Origin: Tamarix chinensis
Lineage: Eukaryota; Streptophyta; Magnoliopsida; Caryophyllales; Tamaricaceae
Assembly: GCA_030549775.1 (NCBI GenBank)
Contig: CM060174.1
Coordinates: 8,546,527 to 8,610,526, forward strand
Reading direction: 5' to 3'
DNA length: 64,000 nucleotides
Each line of letters begins with the position of its first letter. Positions within the stretch are counted from its first letter, which is position 1. Position numbers and translations under genes: made by a program. Positions 37,001 to 51,200 of the stretch are shown here, piece by piece. The notes under the pieces are model-generated. The model did not search any database. It saw only the letters and a list, made by a program, of their open reading frames with translations, and was not told the origin of the DNA.

Positions 37001-39455
37001 TCATGTTTCCAAGAATTTGCTACATGTTTTTGAGTTTTTGATGCATGTGTTGTGTAAGCCTCGCATTGTAGTGATTTTTTGTGTGTTTTCAAGCATGTGT
37101 TGCATGCACCTTGCACTTTCAAGTATTTTCTATATGTTTTCAAGCTTGAGTTGCATAACTTAGACAACTTTTAACCTTGCCTTGCTTGACTTACTCACAT
37201 TTGTTGGTTTTTATCAATGTGAATAGCTCACGTAGAGCCTTCCTTATTACATAATTTATTGTACACAACTCCCCTTTTTTTTTCTCCTACGTTTTATTTT
37301 AGTTTGGTTGATAATTATTACCATATTATTTATTTTCTAATAAGTGTTTTATGGTTGTCTTTAAGTGAAGAAGGAGGGTATTAGTGGAGGCTATATTTTG
37401 TTTTAGTTTGCTTATTTTTTTGTTATTTTCTCTTGGGATTAAGGTAACCTATACGCTCTACTAAAATGTGAAATTTTCATAATATCTTGGTAGGGTTTTT
37501 ATATGTTATGTTGTAATCATTTTCCTAACGTGTCATGTTATGTTATATTTATTTCCCTTAGCTTGCCCTACTGCATTATATTTATTTTCCTAATTAGGGC
37601 AGGATGAAATTAAAATGTAATTTAATTATAATAATAAGTATATTAAATCATACTATTATAGGTTAATGGAGTAAATTGGTTATACATAATGTATGAGGAT
37701 GTCAATAGGTCATGATTGCATTGCATGTCTAGGCTTAATTTTATATGATAACTAATCATATTCCCTAGGGATAGAATTGTATTTTAAGTGTATCATACTT
37801 ATAGTATGCCAACATGTATGCCTTGCATGTATTATATGACATTAAGTATGAAAGTATGTGATTTATGATCAGTTAGATACACATGTTATGGTTTTATATG
37901 ATTAATCATATATAGGTGCAAAATAGTTAATTATAATAATTTATAAAGTACCTGCATGCTAAAGCACTTCAAATTATCATATCAAAGTGATTTAAACATG
38001 TATTCTTAGCTATAGGGATATCTTAGTTTCAATGTTCCATGCCATAGGTTCGTCGAGTGAGAAAAGTATAATAGACACTATTTTAGTTGGCTAGGGAACT
38101 TTAAGAGACCGATAATGCTTTGAGAGTAAATCATGGAGTACGACTAAGTGCTCACTTGGGAGACTCTATAGATTTGTGCAAATATTACTCAAAATTTTTA
38201 CAAAAGCATAATATCTTACATGAGGACTGGACCCAGCCAATGATTATGCGAGCAAAGCAGTAGGTGCCATTAGGACTTGGTTTTTGGAGGTCTCAACAAA
38301 TTTGAATATTGGAAGTAATCTAGATAGACCTTGATATTTTGATATATGCCTAATACTTAAGAGTTTTTTTTAAGGATATACGAGTTGTGGTAACCTCCTT
38401 GTACATATATGATTATTGTGCTAGGGTTTTAGTTGTATGGGGTTCCTTAATTTGATTTGCATTATAGTTGTACTTTAGTGTTGTAATCTAGCTTTTGTTA
38501 TGTAATCTATATAAATTTTGGTAACCTTATGTGTTTAATAACTTATCCACTTTATGACATTTATGGTTGAGTAGACTGGTGTTTTATTCTAGACTTTGGT
38601 GTTACTTGTGTTCTGATTTGGCTAGCTTGGTCTAGGTGGATCTTTCTCTATGCGTAAGGCAACTATTGTTTAGTTTAATTTCCTGGTATTTGAAGACTTT
38701 AGTTATTAAGTTTTATCTTGTTGGGTTGGAAAAGTGTGGACTTATGTACAACCATCTCTTAGGAGATTATAGTGATAATGTTGTTGTTATGCATGTTGAC
38801 GAAGTCGGTGTTGTTATAGTATTAAGATTGGGTTTTATATTTTCTTATAGATCATTAAGATGTCAGTCTATCCAGAGTTATAGCTAGCAAAATCTTTGAG
38901 GATGTTACCCTACTTGACTATTAGGGAGAAAACCTAGTTCTTACAAGAGTCGTGACATTGGTTTGGGTGATGCTTTGGGAGACTTCACACCTCCCATTTG
39001 GTCATATTATTTTGTTGAGTCTCTTTTGTGGAATGGACCCTAAGGATCTATGGAAAGGAAATGTATTGCTTTGTTTATTGGGGATGAGAGCAACCATGTG
39101 TATATGTTTGAGAATCTCTTCTTAAGGAGATTCCATATTTTGATCTTGGAGTTCATTTATGTGAAGGATGGAAGGAAGGCCTAACATGGAGTTGAGCTAG
39201 ATAGCTTAGGGTTATTGCCACTAAATGTTGCTAATTCTATCACTATAGAGATGGGTGATGAGCATCCAAAGGATGAAAGCGGTGATGATGAGGTGAATTC
39301 AAGTTGTGGTAGGCTAGGTCCTATTGAATATAGCTAGATTGTTATTTCTACTAGGTTGTTCACTTATGGATGAAGAATTAGGGAAATATTTATTGTAGTA
39401 TAGTTGTAGGATTCTAGTCAAGATGTGGGAATAAAGAGGCATTTTGGAGTAATAA
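37001..39455. other. Unassigned sequence, part possibly belonging to LTR copy I
   Basis: No gene recognised. The last 0.9 kb (38600-39455) is T/G-rich on the plus strand with short open stretches (for example 38636-38887) that match no family known to me. Confidence 0.3.
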
Positions 39456-42400
39456 TGTAACATCCCCATTTTTAATACTTAGAAGCATTAATTACCAAAT
39501 TACAGGGTGTTACCGCCACCATCAGCATAAGTCTGGTTCCTTCACCTTCCTTATGCCAAGTGCTAAGGCTAAAACAAGTCATATCAAGGTAAAATAGCAA
39601 AAATACAAGACGTTACACACAAAAAAAAATTGTAGGCATTATACTTCATATAACAATGGAAATCAAAAAAACCACGGGACAAAAGAGTCTAAAGAAAACC
39701 AATTACATAAAAAATAGGTACATAAAGGTATAACATTGGTTTGTCTTATCTCTTATACCCAAAGGCCCACTCTGAAAATAAGATCTATTCCCAATGACTC
39801 TCTTTCTTGTCCCTATAGTACTCCTTAAGATGCTCCATACCGATCACATAGTCATCTGTAAAAGTATTATCAATACAACTTTCTCTTAATAAGTAAATCA
39901 CAATACCTCACATGAGGTAGCATACCTATATTGCACATAGTCACACAACGATATGAAATCATACTGGATCATGAAGCATATACCATAACCATATGCAAAT
40001 AAATATGGATTAACAAGAAGTCTCAAGCCCAATAGTAAAACATACTAGTTCATTTCATATCATTTCAAGGTACAATAGACATATCTAATCAGTTTAAATA
40101 GATTCTAAATACCAAGGTAGGGCATTGAGGTAACTACCAAACCAATAATTCCAAAACAATTTTGATTACCAAGGTAAGGCACTAAGGGGACTACTGAACC
40201 AATAAATCTAAAAAAATCCCAAATACCAAGGTAAGGCACTAAGGCATCTATCGAACCCACAATCCAAAATAATTCTAAACACTAAGGTATGGCACTGAGG
40301 CATCTATCAAACCAACAAATCTAAAACAACACCAACGTGGGGCACTAAGGTTATCACCAAACCAAAACATCCAAATAATTCCTTTTTGTTTTCTTACGCA
40401 ACCGGTGCTTTCATTTTACATTACTCGAGGGGGATACAATTAACCCAGGGGCACTGAGGTACACCCAGTTATATTGGCACCCAAAGATGACACAATACCC
40501 TCTCTCTCTCAAACCCAGGGACACATTGGTATGCCTGGTCATGCAGACACACGAAGGAAACATAGTATCCTCTAACTTGTTCACCTAGTTCTTAAGTAAT
40601 GATACCCCCTATAAAGACCATAAGTCACCTATAGAATAGAATATGGACTTATTGGGGCACAGTGGCACACCAATGAACCAAAACAAATGAGGGATAACAC
40701 TTTTTCCATAGGGTAGCTAACCCTAAAGAGAAAATATTTCCAACTTGAGGTCTTTTACTTCAAGTATTAATATTTCATGAGGTGATCAGAGATGTCACAT
40801 ACTGCATAACAATTTCATCGCTTTTATTTCTAATTATAAATGTCAAACCTAAGGTTGTCAATCTATGCCAATCTAAGTCAACATTAAGGTTAATCTATCA
40901 AAATTCTAATGACTTCCTAATATTTAGTTATTCGTAAAATATACATTAGGGTAAAATTACTAAAATACCCTTCAAAACCCTAGTTTCTTCATTTTATTTA
41001 TTTTTGTACCAAACATTAATATTATGAGAAATTTTTCATGAAAAGGCTAAAATATAATATTTCACGTTATTTTAGGATGTAGGTAATCTTTAAATTTTGA
41101 CGATTAGCTATATTTTCAACTTTTCATGCATTTAGTGGGCTGCACCCACAAAACCCTAATCATACAACTCTCACGTATTACATTTTCAATGTAGTATGTA
41201 CATACATATTTAAAGTATAATACATCATTTAAATAGGAAAATTATCATCACATTACATGTAAGGAGATATCTCTAATCCTAGGTCATGCAAATATAAATT
41301 ATCATAAGCTAACCCTAATCATACATATATATTTCCATGTGAATCATTGTAACCCTAACTACCATGCATTAGAAATCATGAGGTATTTGGCATTTCATTC
41401 TAATCTTAACTTGAAAAGGATAAAAATCATAACAAAACCCTATACATGAGGACGTAAATCATACAACATAGTACTCATGCATATAGCTTAACCTACAACA
41501 ATTGTATACATCATTCATTCAACATGTTATCATTTCGTCTTACATGTTATAATACTTGAAAAGCATAAAGACCTAGCATTATTCCAAGTCTAAAAAATCC
41601 TCGCATGCTTGCACATAAATTCTACCATCTTATGAGCAATTGGATTTACCTAATCTAAGCTTATACAAAAAGTCTTCTCTAAGATCCTTAAGAATTACCT
41701 TAAAATTTAAAACCCAAACACAAATGTAATAGCATTTAATATTACACAAAAATAATTTAAAATTAATAAAACAACTCAAGGATTACTAACCAAATGAATC
41801 AAAGAAAAAATAGCCACAACAAAAAAGGAAGAATCGATGAATGTTGTCGAGAAGGAGACAAGGGGCAACAATGAAGTTGTGTGTTGCTACGGGTAGGAAT
41901 GATAGAATTGGCCAGTGCAGGGAAGGAAGAAATGATAGGGAAAGGTGAATCAAGGGGGAAAGCCATAGCAAGGAAAGGTGAAGCAAGTGGAAGGGGGTCG
42001 ACAGAATTGGCCAAAGATAAGGAGGAAGGGTTCGGTGCTTTTGGCCGATGGTTGGGGTGATGGTTTTGGTGAGGTTGAAGGGCTTTGGTGGTAGAGGATA
42101 TAGCAAAAAGGGGAGGTGTGGTTATTTTGGTTAAAGGAGAGGGGGAGTTTTGAGGGTGGTGGTTGGTGTTCAGTAAGGTTTGGAAGAAAGTGGAGAGGGT
42201 GGCTACGGTGAGCTTGGACAAGGGAGTTGGGGTGATTTTGGTGAGGTTGTGCATTGGTGTTGGGGTGGTTCTAGCAGGAGTTGTCATTGCAAGGGGTGAG
42301 GGACCGATGGAAATGGGTAGTTCTAAAGGTAAGGGAGTGGTGGTAGAGTGTATTGTGGAGAAAGAAATGGTGGAATAGAAATGGGAGAATGGGAGAGGAG

Positions 42401-42813
42401 AAATGGGGAGGCTTTTCTTGCGTGAAAGAGCTTAGGTGGAAGGAAAGGAAGTGCAAGATGGCAGGGGAAGAAGAGTGTACGAGAAGAGAAAAGAGGAAAG
42501 TCAAGAAAATATAGCAAGCTAGAGTAATTATTTAGGTGAATAACTAGGTAGAAAATATTTTATTACTAAAAAAGGATTTACTCGACACAACAAGTACCGA
42601 TTAAGATCTAACTTAGGATTGAAATTTTATAATGTAATTTCTAACAATTTTTAACGTAATTAAATTTCATATCCAATATGTAATAATAATAATAATAATA
42701 ATAATACAAATATTAATAATATATTTAATACAAAACCTCCTAAAATAATTATTACAACTAATATACATAATTTATTGATTTATAATTAAGGTTTTCAAAA
42801 ATAGGGTGTTACA
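39456..42813 (+). mobile_element. Long solo LTR, copy D (3.4 kb subtype)
   Basis: TGTAACATCCCC to GGGTGTTACA, flanked by AATAA and AACAA (4/5). Terminal inverted repeat 39456-39514; second stem-loop 39525-39556 with stem GCATAAG/CTTATGC; in place of the CCACTATTAT cluster it has a roughly 58-bp tandem array (40105-40375); purine-rich block 41800-42500; (TAA)-rich tract 42680-42707. Confidence 0.8.
40105..40375 (+). repeat. 58-bp tandem array in LTR D
   Basis: Five degenerate copies marked by ACCAAGGTAAGGCACTAAGG at about 40111, 40168, 40226, 40281 and 40331. It occupies the slot of the hairpin-motif cluster of other copies. Confidence 0.8.
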
Positions 42814-42998
42814 AACAATCTTTCAGGTAACATAGGGGTAGATGTCAACGGATATTTTTGACTCCTGCATCGATGGATAAGCTAGAATCTTGGGCTGAGA
42901 GCCAAATATTTTGTTCAACGGTTGTAGTTAACTTGGACTAAGGTATCGCTTGTATGTGTGTATATATATATATATATTATAAAGATGTGTATAATATA

Positions 42999-44225
42999 TG
43001 TAACAACCCAAAATTTACTGTTAAAGTTTTTTTTATATTTTAGCATAATCATAATAACAATACAGTTGGGTGTTACTACCATACCCAATATAAGTCTGGC
43101 TTACTATACCATCCTTATATTGATTACAAGGCAAATAGTTAGAATTTAAAACATGATAAACAGAGAATGAAAAAGTTTTTTCATAAATCTTAAATAAGCA
43201 TCTATATATTAGCTCCAAGTACATCATAAATAAAAATATGATTAGAAAGGAGAACATAAAACTAAGAGTTCAAAAAGATATCTAGATAAAAATTAGATAC
43301 TGGATGACAACTCTACATCCAACCTAAGACATAAATATCATTCCTCCGCATGTAGTTCACCCTAAGAAGCAAAGTCATCAAGATGGTCCTCAATCACTTC
43401 CACAAAATCACCTACGTCATTTGTTCATGGGAATAAGCAGCACCTATAAAAAGGATGATCAGTACATTACGCATTGAGTAAGATTACAATACAGCTAAAG
43501 CAAAGGTAAAAGACACATAAGATCATAAAAGATTTATCAGAATAAATTCTTAAACATGATATGATGTAAGAGAATAACCGATACATATTCCCATCATTAA
43601 TTATAATCACAATTACATTTTATTTATTTGTGTTGATCTTAGGACCCCACTATTCTTAATCTAATGGAACAAACTAAAGCATCTCCTAAGAAAAAATACG
43701 TCTAACCACTATTATTGTTTGGCATAATGGACCCTAAATCTCTGAGGAAAATATGCTCCTAGCTACTATTCTTAAATCAATGGCATAGTCTAATGCACTT
43801 CTAAGGGTAAAACACACCTTATCACTACTTTCATCAGGTGGAACGGACATAACGCCTTGGTCTTATGTCAGTGTTCTTTCACTTTAAGTAATTAATATCT
43901 TATATATTTTTGTTTAACTCAGCATCATCATACGAACACACATATAGGTATACAAGGCACATAATCAAAAATTAACATAAGTATTCAAAATACACAAAAC
44001 ATAATTATATGAAGGTCGGGAAATCCTCCAAAGGAAAAGGCCATACTTCTCATAACAAATTCCTAGTTTCATAATATGAGCATAAATTTTAGTATAAATT
44101 TACACATTCCTAAAATATTGTTTTTGAAACCATGTCCAAAATTAAAGGTATAACTCCAATGCCTAACACACTCGATAAATACCTCGCCTCTACGAAACCC
44201 TAACTTTACAAGTTAGGTGTAAATT
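42999..44225 (+). mobile_element. Truncated long LTR, copy E
   Basis: Starts TGTAACAACCC at 42999. Terminal inverted repeat to 43075; second stem-loop 43086-43122 with a perfect nine-base stem; motif cluster 43647-43850. Similarity to copy G is lost near 44.2 kb, before any minisatellite or purine block, so the 3' half is missing. Confidence 0.65.
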
Positions 44226-44427
44226 TTTCCATAAGATTCATTTGATTTGGTGGTCCAGTTGGAGGTTACCATGTTACCTTGGTGTGTTAGTACAACCGAA
44301 GTATTATATACATCTTTGGGTTGCTTTACCAACCTATGGTATTTTGAAATTTATTGGTATTGTTGATTGAGATTTATAAGATATTAGGTGAATGTTATGG
44401 AAAATATTTAAGCAATTGTATGATAAT

Positions 44428-47335
44428 TGTGACACCACAACAAATTTTCTAAACCAAATCTCATATAATCAATACCTTAATTAAATTATAATCTTGAAAA
44501 AAAATTATTTTTACCTTATCTAAATTTCTTAATCCTAAAATCATAACCTAATCCAAATATTTGACCCAGATATATGATATTTAGTAACCCAATCTTAATT
44601 TTGGTAGAATTATATCATTAATCCTACCTATTTTAGCTAATCAAAAAATTATCTAATACTAACCTCAAATTTTTCCCTTTTTTCTTTTATTTCTCCATTT
44701 TCCTTTCTCCTTTCTCCTGCCTCCTTCCTACACCGTAATACTTGACTCCTCTATTTTTTTCTTACCACATGCAACACACAACCATCTCCCTCATGCCCCT
44801 CCCATTGTTTCCATGATCATCACACAATCATCACCATCCCCTATTGCAACCATCATCATCTATTGTTGATGCTACCATTTTTCACCCAACACACCACCAT
44901 CACTCTCAACCATCATCTCCCATCTCCTTCATTGAATTTTGTTCCACTCCCCCCTACTACTATTGTTGACCATCACCATCTTCATCATCACCCTTTGTAT
45001 CTCCTTCTACATCCCAAATTCGCACGCCACATATATATCCTCCATCTCTCTTGTCCTTCCTCATTTGTTGGCCTTATTTATTGCCCAAATTTTATCGAGC
45101 ATAACCACTACTCGAGCCATCTTTATTCTTCTTCTTCTTCCTCATATTGTTAGTGCTTTGTTTTTTGTTGAACACCACCACCATCACCACCACACACCAC
45201 CACAACCACCAAGCACCACCCAAATATTGGTGAATCAACCACCAAGACCACCCCATCACTCCCCCTCATTGTTGACCATTGTAGTCATCCATCACCTATT
45301 ATCCCTATTCTTTCCTCACGTCTGTCAAGTTATTGTGACACGCATGGTCTATCACACAGTCGTGCACCTCTATTTTTTCTTATTGCACGCCTGTGCATAC
45401 GAACACGATTTATCCGTGCACACTCACACGAATCGCACACAACCTCCGCACACTCGTTTTTCCTTGTTAGTTATTACATATGTAATACATTACTTGAGCA
45501 CATCCATGCCTCTTCACACTGCATGCCTGTGCAAGTTCTCAGCTCTCGACCTAGATGTGCATCATCTACCGCACGCTCATGCAACCCCCTCTTTTTAGTT
45601 GTGCACCCCCTTTTTCACACCAAAACCTCACCTAAACACCACTAAAATTTCACCATAGTACCACCATACCATCCACCACACTTCCACGCAACTCAAGCTC
45701 TCCTTTAACGCTGGTTATTTTCATTTTTACCCTCCTTTACCTTTTCCCTCAATTGTAATCTTCAAGCCTAATTGTGTATTATCCTATTTTTTGTAGGTGA
45801 TTTTCTAATGATATCGGAGGAGGAGGTATAAAATTTACATGCATAGATCATGATGTCTTTGTTAGTAAAGATGCATGTCGTAGCTAGGACTTTATGTGTA
45901 TATATATATGTGTATGCGTTGTCATATTGGACGTGTCGTATAATTGATAATATTCTATGATATAATATTTTGAGTAATGAGATTGTGGAAGTATACTTTT
46001 GGTATAATGTTAGATACGATATCTATGTAGATGATTAAGGACATAAGTTCCGAATAGATATTGGAGATTTATATGTGTTAATATTGGGATTTATAAACCC
46101 TTGGGAAATTATGAACATTTTAACCACCTAAGTGTATTGTGGTCATTCGAGGTTAATTATGTGGTCATGATTATGTTATTTAATTATATATCTTGCATAT
46201 CTATATGGGTTCTACATGATAATCTTGAATATATAATTAAATCTAATAAGATATTAATCATTTAAAGTAAAAGATCACGTAAATTAGTTTGAGGTGTTTA
46301 TATGGGCCCATTCTACCAAACAATAATAGTGGCTCAGGTATTTTGTCCCTAAGAGGTGCATCAATCTATTCCATCGGTTAAAAATAATGGGGCCCCATAC
46401 TCTATGTGAATATACAACTAAGAGATAAAGTATTGATGGAAAGATACTAATTAATTAAAGTAAAAGACTATGTGAGTAAAGACCAAGGGTTGATTATGTT
46501 CCACCGGATAATAAGAGTAACTCAAGTGTATTATCCCTGACAGATGTATTAGACCATTCTACCAGTTTAAGAATAGTGGCTCATGAGCATTTTAATCTGA
46601 GAGGTGTTGAGTCTATTTCACTGGATAATGATAGTGGCTTAGGTGTTTTGTCCCTGAGAGGTGTTTTAGACCGCTCCACCGGTTTAAAAATAATAAGGAT
46701 CCCTAAAATCAATGTAAATAAAAGATTGGAATGTGATATATTTATATAGAGAGACTTGAAATCATTATCCACCTAACACTATTTATATTATCTTACGTAC
46801 ACTTATTTTATGATGTAAATTCATGTATTATGAGTAATCCTACTTTGATTGTATTGTTACCTTACTCAGCACGTAGCGTACTAATAATCTTTTTCATGAG
46901 TGTTGCTCATTCTCATGAGTAGATGACCCAGATGTATTTGTGTAGATCGAGGTTGACCTATAAGACGAGTTTACAGACTTTGATGAATTATATGTGGAGG
47001 AGTGACTTTGGTATTAGGGTTATGGGCCTAGAGTTATATTATCCAATTGATGTATTTACCTGGAAACCATTTTGGACTCTTTGATCCATATAATCCCTTA
47101 GTTTTTATTTTGTTATTGTAATTCGGATTTAACCCTCAAACTCATATTGTATTTATAAAAGTTCTTCCATTTCTAATTTTCTTGTTTTATTATAAATGGT
47201 TTTAGCCTTGTGATTGATGTAAGGATGGCTGGGCAAACCAAACTTATGTTAATTATAATTGTAACACCCAATATTTTGCTTATATGCTTCCGCTGTAAAA
47301 CAAAATTGTTTAGTAGTAAAATTTAGGGTGTTACA
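44428..47335 (-). mobile_element. Long solo LTR, copy F, minus orientation
   Basis: On the plus strand it starts TGTGACACC and ends GGGTGTTACA, flanked by ATAAT and ACAAT (4/5). Every internal landmark is reversed: pyrimidine-rich block 44680-45750, motif cluster 46310-46700, CTCATGAGTAG block near 46915, terminal inverted repeat 47260-47335 containing GCGGAAGC on the minus strand. It abuts the RNase H remnant at 47336. Confidence 0.8.
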
Positions 47336-48277
47336 ACAATACTCATGTAAACATTATACTACTCGAAATGATTGTGTATACTTGCACCCTATGTGGTGGT
47401 AATTCTTACCTTGTAGCATCCATATATTGATCAACCATTGTAGCATGACACCATTTTCTAATGCCATTTTTTGTGACTTGTAAGCTGACATGGAGGGCGT
47501 ACTTCACCAAGATGTCTTATGGATCAACTAATATGACTCTCACTCCTCTTCCATGGTTTTTTAATGCCTTATTGACTTATAACAAACATTGCTTTGTTTG
47601 TGTCTACATTTGTACTTGTTCCAACTCTATGTTGAAGGAATGTTTTATAATAAACTCTTCTAGGGGTTGTCCCTTAACTATTGACCTCATACAGTATTGA
47701 ATGTCAAAGTAGCTTAACTCAACTACCTATACCATCATTCTAACTGAGCTATCTAGAGTATGAAGAATGGTATGTAGGGAAATGTTGGTGAGAATCACTA
47801 TAGAGTGTAAGTTAAAGTACAGCTTGAGCTTTCTTGATGCTATTATCAAATTTATCTTCTCAATGTCAAAGTACTTAGTATCTACCTCTATAAATATCTT
47901 GCTTGTGTAATACATAAGCCTTTATGCTTGGGACTCTAGGCCTTCTGTACTAGTATTGAAGATACAATCAAGAGGGAACAAGCCAAGTAGATGAACAAGG
48001 TTTCCCTGCAACTAGAGTTTTAAGTACAAACAACTTGGCTAAGTGCTCCTTCAAATATTACAAAGGTTTTTACCATGAAGGGGTCTGTGAGAAAATCTTG
48101 TTTTACCTTGAGTAGTTCTAAAAAAGGGGGTTCTTATTTGATTCTCAAGATAGGAATCAGTGGAGGGTTTGCCAAATTCCCTATTAGCTATTAGATGCTT
48201 CTTTTTCCTATGGAAGGCATCATTTTGAATATAGTTGATACTTTTGGGGGATTGACAACAATGTCTAAGTGTGATAC
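47336..48277 (-). pseudogene. Ty3/gypsy Tat-type reverse transcriptase end and RNase H remnant
   Basis: Minus-strand reading in broken frames: VSHLDIVVNPPK at about 48240-48275 (end of reverse transcriptase), FLELLKVKQDFLTDPF near 48070-48125, then MYYTSKIFIEVDTKYFDIEK, LKLYFNLHSIVILTNISLH and KGQPLEEFI (47650-47915), the order seen in the RNase H of Tat-clade elements. An RVILVDPXDILVKYAL-like stretch near 47480-47530 resembles the second (archaeal-type) RNase H. The remnant is cut on both sides by long LTRs F and G. Confidence 0.78.
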
Positions 48278-51200
48278 TATAACACCTCAAAATTTGCTAA
48301 TAAAAAAATTATTTTTAGCAAAAGTGTAATATTAAAATAGTTAGGTGTTACCACCATATTCAATATAAGTCTAGCTTACCATACCATCTTTACATCGAAT
48401 ACAAGGCAAATTAGTTAAGATTTAAAACATAAATATAGAATAAGAGAACTTTCATAAACATGATAAAAGTTTGGAGGTTAACTCTGAGTATAATATCAAA
48501 ATACAAAAAAAGGGATCTCATGGAACTAAAAGTCCACAAAGGTATATGGGTAAAAGTTATCCACCAGATAACATCACTCTATGTCCTACCTTAATACATA
48601 AGGATCAATCCTCTACATATAAGGCATCATATGTGGAAAAATCATCCAAAGGGTACTTAATGACTTACACAAAAACATCTGAGTTGTCTACTCATGAGAA
48701 TGAGAAGCACCCATGAAAATGATGATTAAATCACTACGTACTGAGTAAGGTAACCATACATCTGAAGTAAGGGTACAAAAGAGAATAATCATACATGTGA
48801 GTTAATAATAAGTGATGCAAGGTAAACATTGATTCCATAACTCATTATTAGATGTAAAAAAGATCCATATTTTTATTTACATTGAGTTTAAGGACCCCAC
48901 TATTCTTAATCCTATGGAATATACTAAAGCGCCTCTCAAGGCAAAACACACCTAAACCATTATTATCGTCTAGCGGAATAGACCCAAACATATACTAGGG
49001 AAACATGCACCTAAATACTATTCTTAAACAAGTGGAATAATATGAAGAAACTTTCAAGGCAAAACACACCTAAATCACTATTATTGTATGATGGAACAAA
49101 CACAAGACATCAGTCCTGATTCACGTAATCTTTTGCCTTAAGTAATTAATGTCTTATCCATCAGTAATTATCTCATAATCATATTCTCATCCATGTTTAT
49201 TTTAAGGCCCTACTATTCTTATTACAGTGGAATGGATCAATGCACCTCTTAGGACAAATGCTCCTAAATCATTATTACCGTCTAGTGAAACAAATACACA
49301 ATATACCTCGATCCAACTCACAAGATCTTTTACTTTAGATGATTTGTATCTTATGCATAATTTATTATATCAATATCATTATGTAGGAATCATGTAGATA
49401 TGCACAGTTCATATATAAAACATGTAAAGTACAACCACATAGTTATAGGGCATTCCCTAAGAAAAAGTCTATAATTCCCTTAAGAAAATCTAACTTCACA
49501 AAATAATCATAACTTCTAATTTTATCATACTTATGATACTCATCATTATCCCAAATATTATGACTATCATGTTTAGCAAATATAAATTTTATTCCCTTTT
49601 ACAATCACCAAAATTCTAGTTTAACCCTTATTGACCAAAATGTTATTCTATTACTAAAAAATTTAGAATTCTATATTAGGTAACTTGTATCTTACTCAAC
49701 CATCATTTAATAATATTACTTATGAAATAATTGATAACACTCTTAAAAAACTTATCATGCAATGATTATTTCCCATATTATTATCAAATTGCCATACTGC
49801 CCTTACCTTAGCTAAAATACTCATATTTTCCTAAAGAACTTATAAATCCCAATATTAATGAATTTCAACCTCCAATATTAATATCATCATTAAATACATA
49901 ACCCCAATAATACATCAATACTACATATCTAGATTCATGTTGACCGATAATATACACCAATGCGTACTTTTACCTTTTTTTCTCACTTACAAGTTATCAT
50001 ATAATAGCATTACTATAACAAAATTATCCATATAACATTGCTAAATAGGATATTACATACAAATATATATTGCACATACAATACCTAACTATGAAATTTA
50101 TTTTTATTAAAAAGGAAACTAGTCTCTAAGCACATAATCCTAATTCATCTCCTCTAAGATCATCAAAAAATCACCTAAATTAGAACTTAAACATACAACT
50201 AATGGAAAATTCAAGGTAAATGAAGGTGGAAATGACGATAACAAAAACAAGTGGAGAAGCTCGTGCTGCATGAGAATATAGTGTAATGTATGGTGGTGCT
50301 ACAATGGTGCTATATGGGAGCATGAAGTGAGGCACAGTTGTGCCAAGGGAAACTTTGAAGGGGCACGAGCATGCATGCAGCACATACATAGGTTGAGAGT
50401 GTGGAATGTGCATGGGTGAAGGGTGAAGGGTTTAGGATGCACACGAGTGAGGAGAAAAGGCATGTGTGGATTGTGTGCAAATTCATATGTGGGTCACGCG
50501 AGAGAGGTATGACTGGGGCATGAAAAAGTGCATGATCAGGTGCCTCAATGAAAAAAAAATAGAGCTCAATAGGGAGAGGAAAAAAAGGATGGCATAGGGT
50601 GGCAATGGTTGGGTGATAACGAGGGGGAATGATGGGTGGGTAGTGGTGGTTGGTTTTCTAGGGAAATAGTGGTGTTTGGTTGTTTATGGTGGTTAGTAGT
50701 GTTGATGGTGGATGACAGTGACGAATAAAGCAAGAAAAGAAAGAGGAGAAAGAGGGGGCTCGAGTTGGTTTTGTTTGATGATAATATAGGGAGGGAGTGG
50801 GTTAGTTGAGCCTTAAATGAGGTAGAGCTTTGGAAGGGGTATATATATAGTTGTGTGCATGATAAGGAATGATAGAGAAGGTAAGGAGGGGGCACACGCA
50901 CGAGATGGGGGTGCACAATCAGAGGGAAAGTTCGGAAAAAATTTCAACAACAGATCTCATGGATTGTGGCAGATGATGATTGGGATGGTCAAACTTTGGT
51001 AAATTGCAAGGAAAAAGAAGGAGAACGTGTAAGACAAAAGAAGAAGGAAAAAATCAAGCAAAAGAAGAAGAAAAGGAAAGGGGGTAAGTGTGGGATTATG
51101 GTTAGGATTAGATTAAAAATTATGATTAAAAAAATTAGATAAGATTAAAATATTAATCATATAGGATTAGGTTTAGGCTAATATTATTAATAACCTGGAA

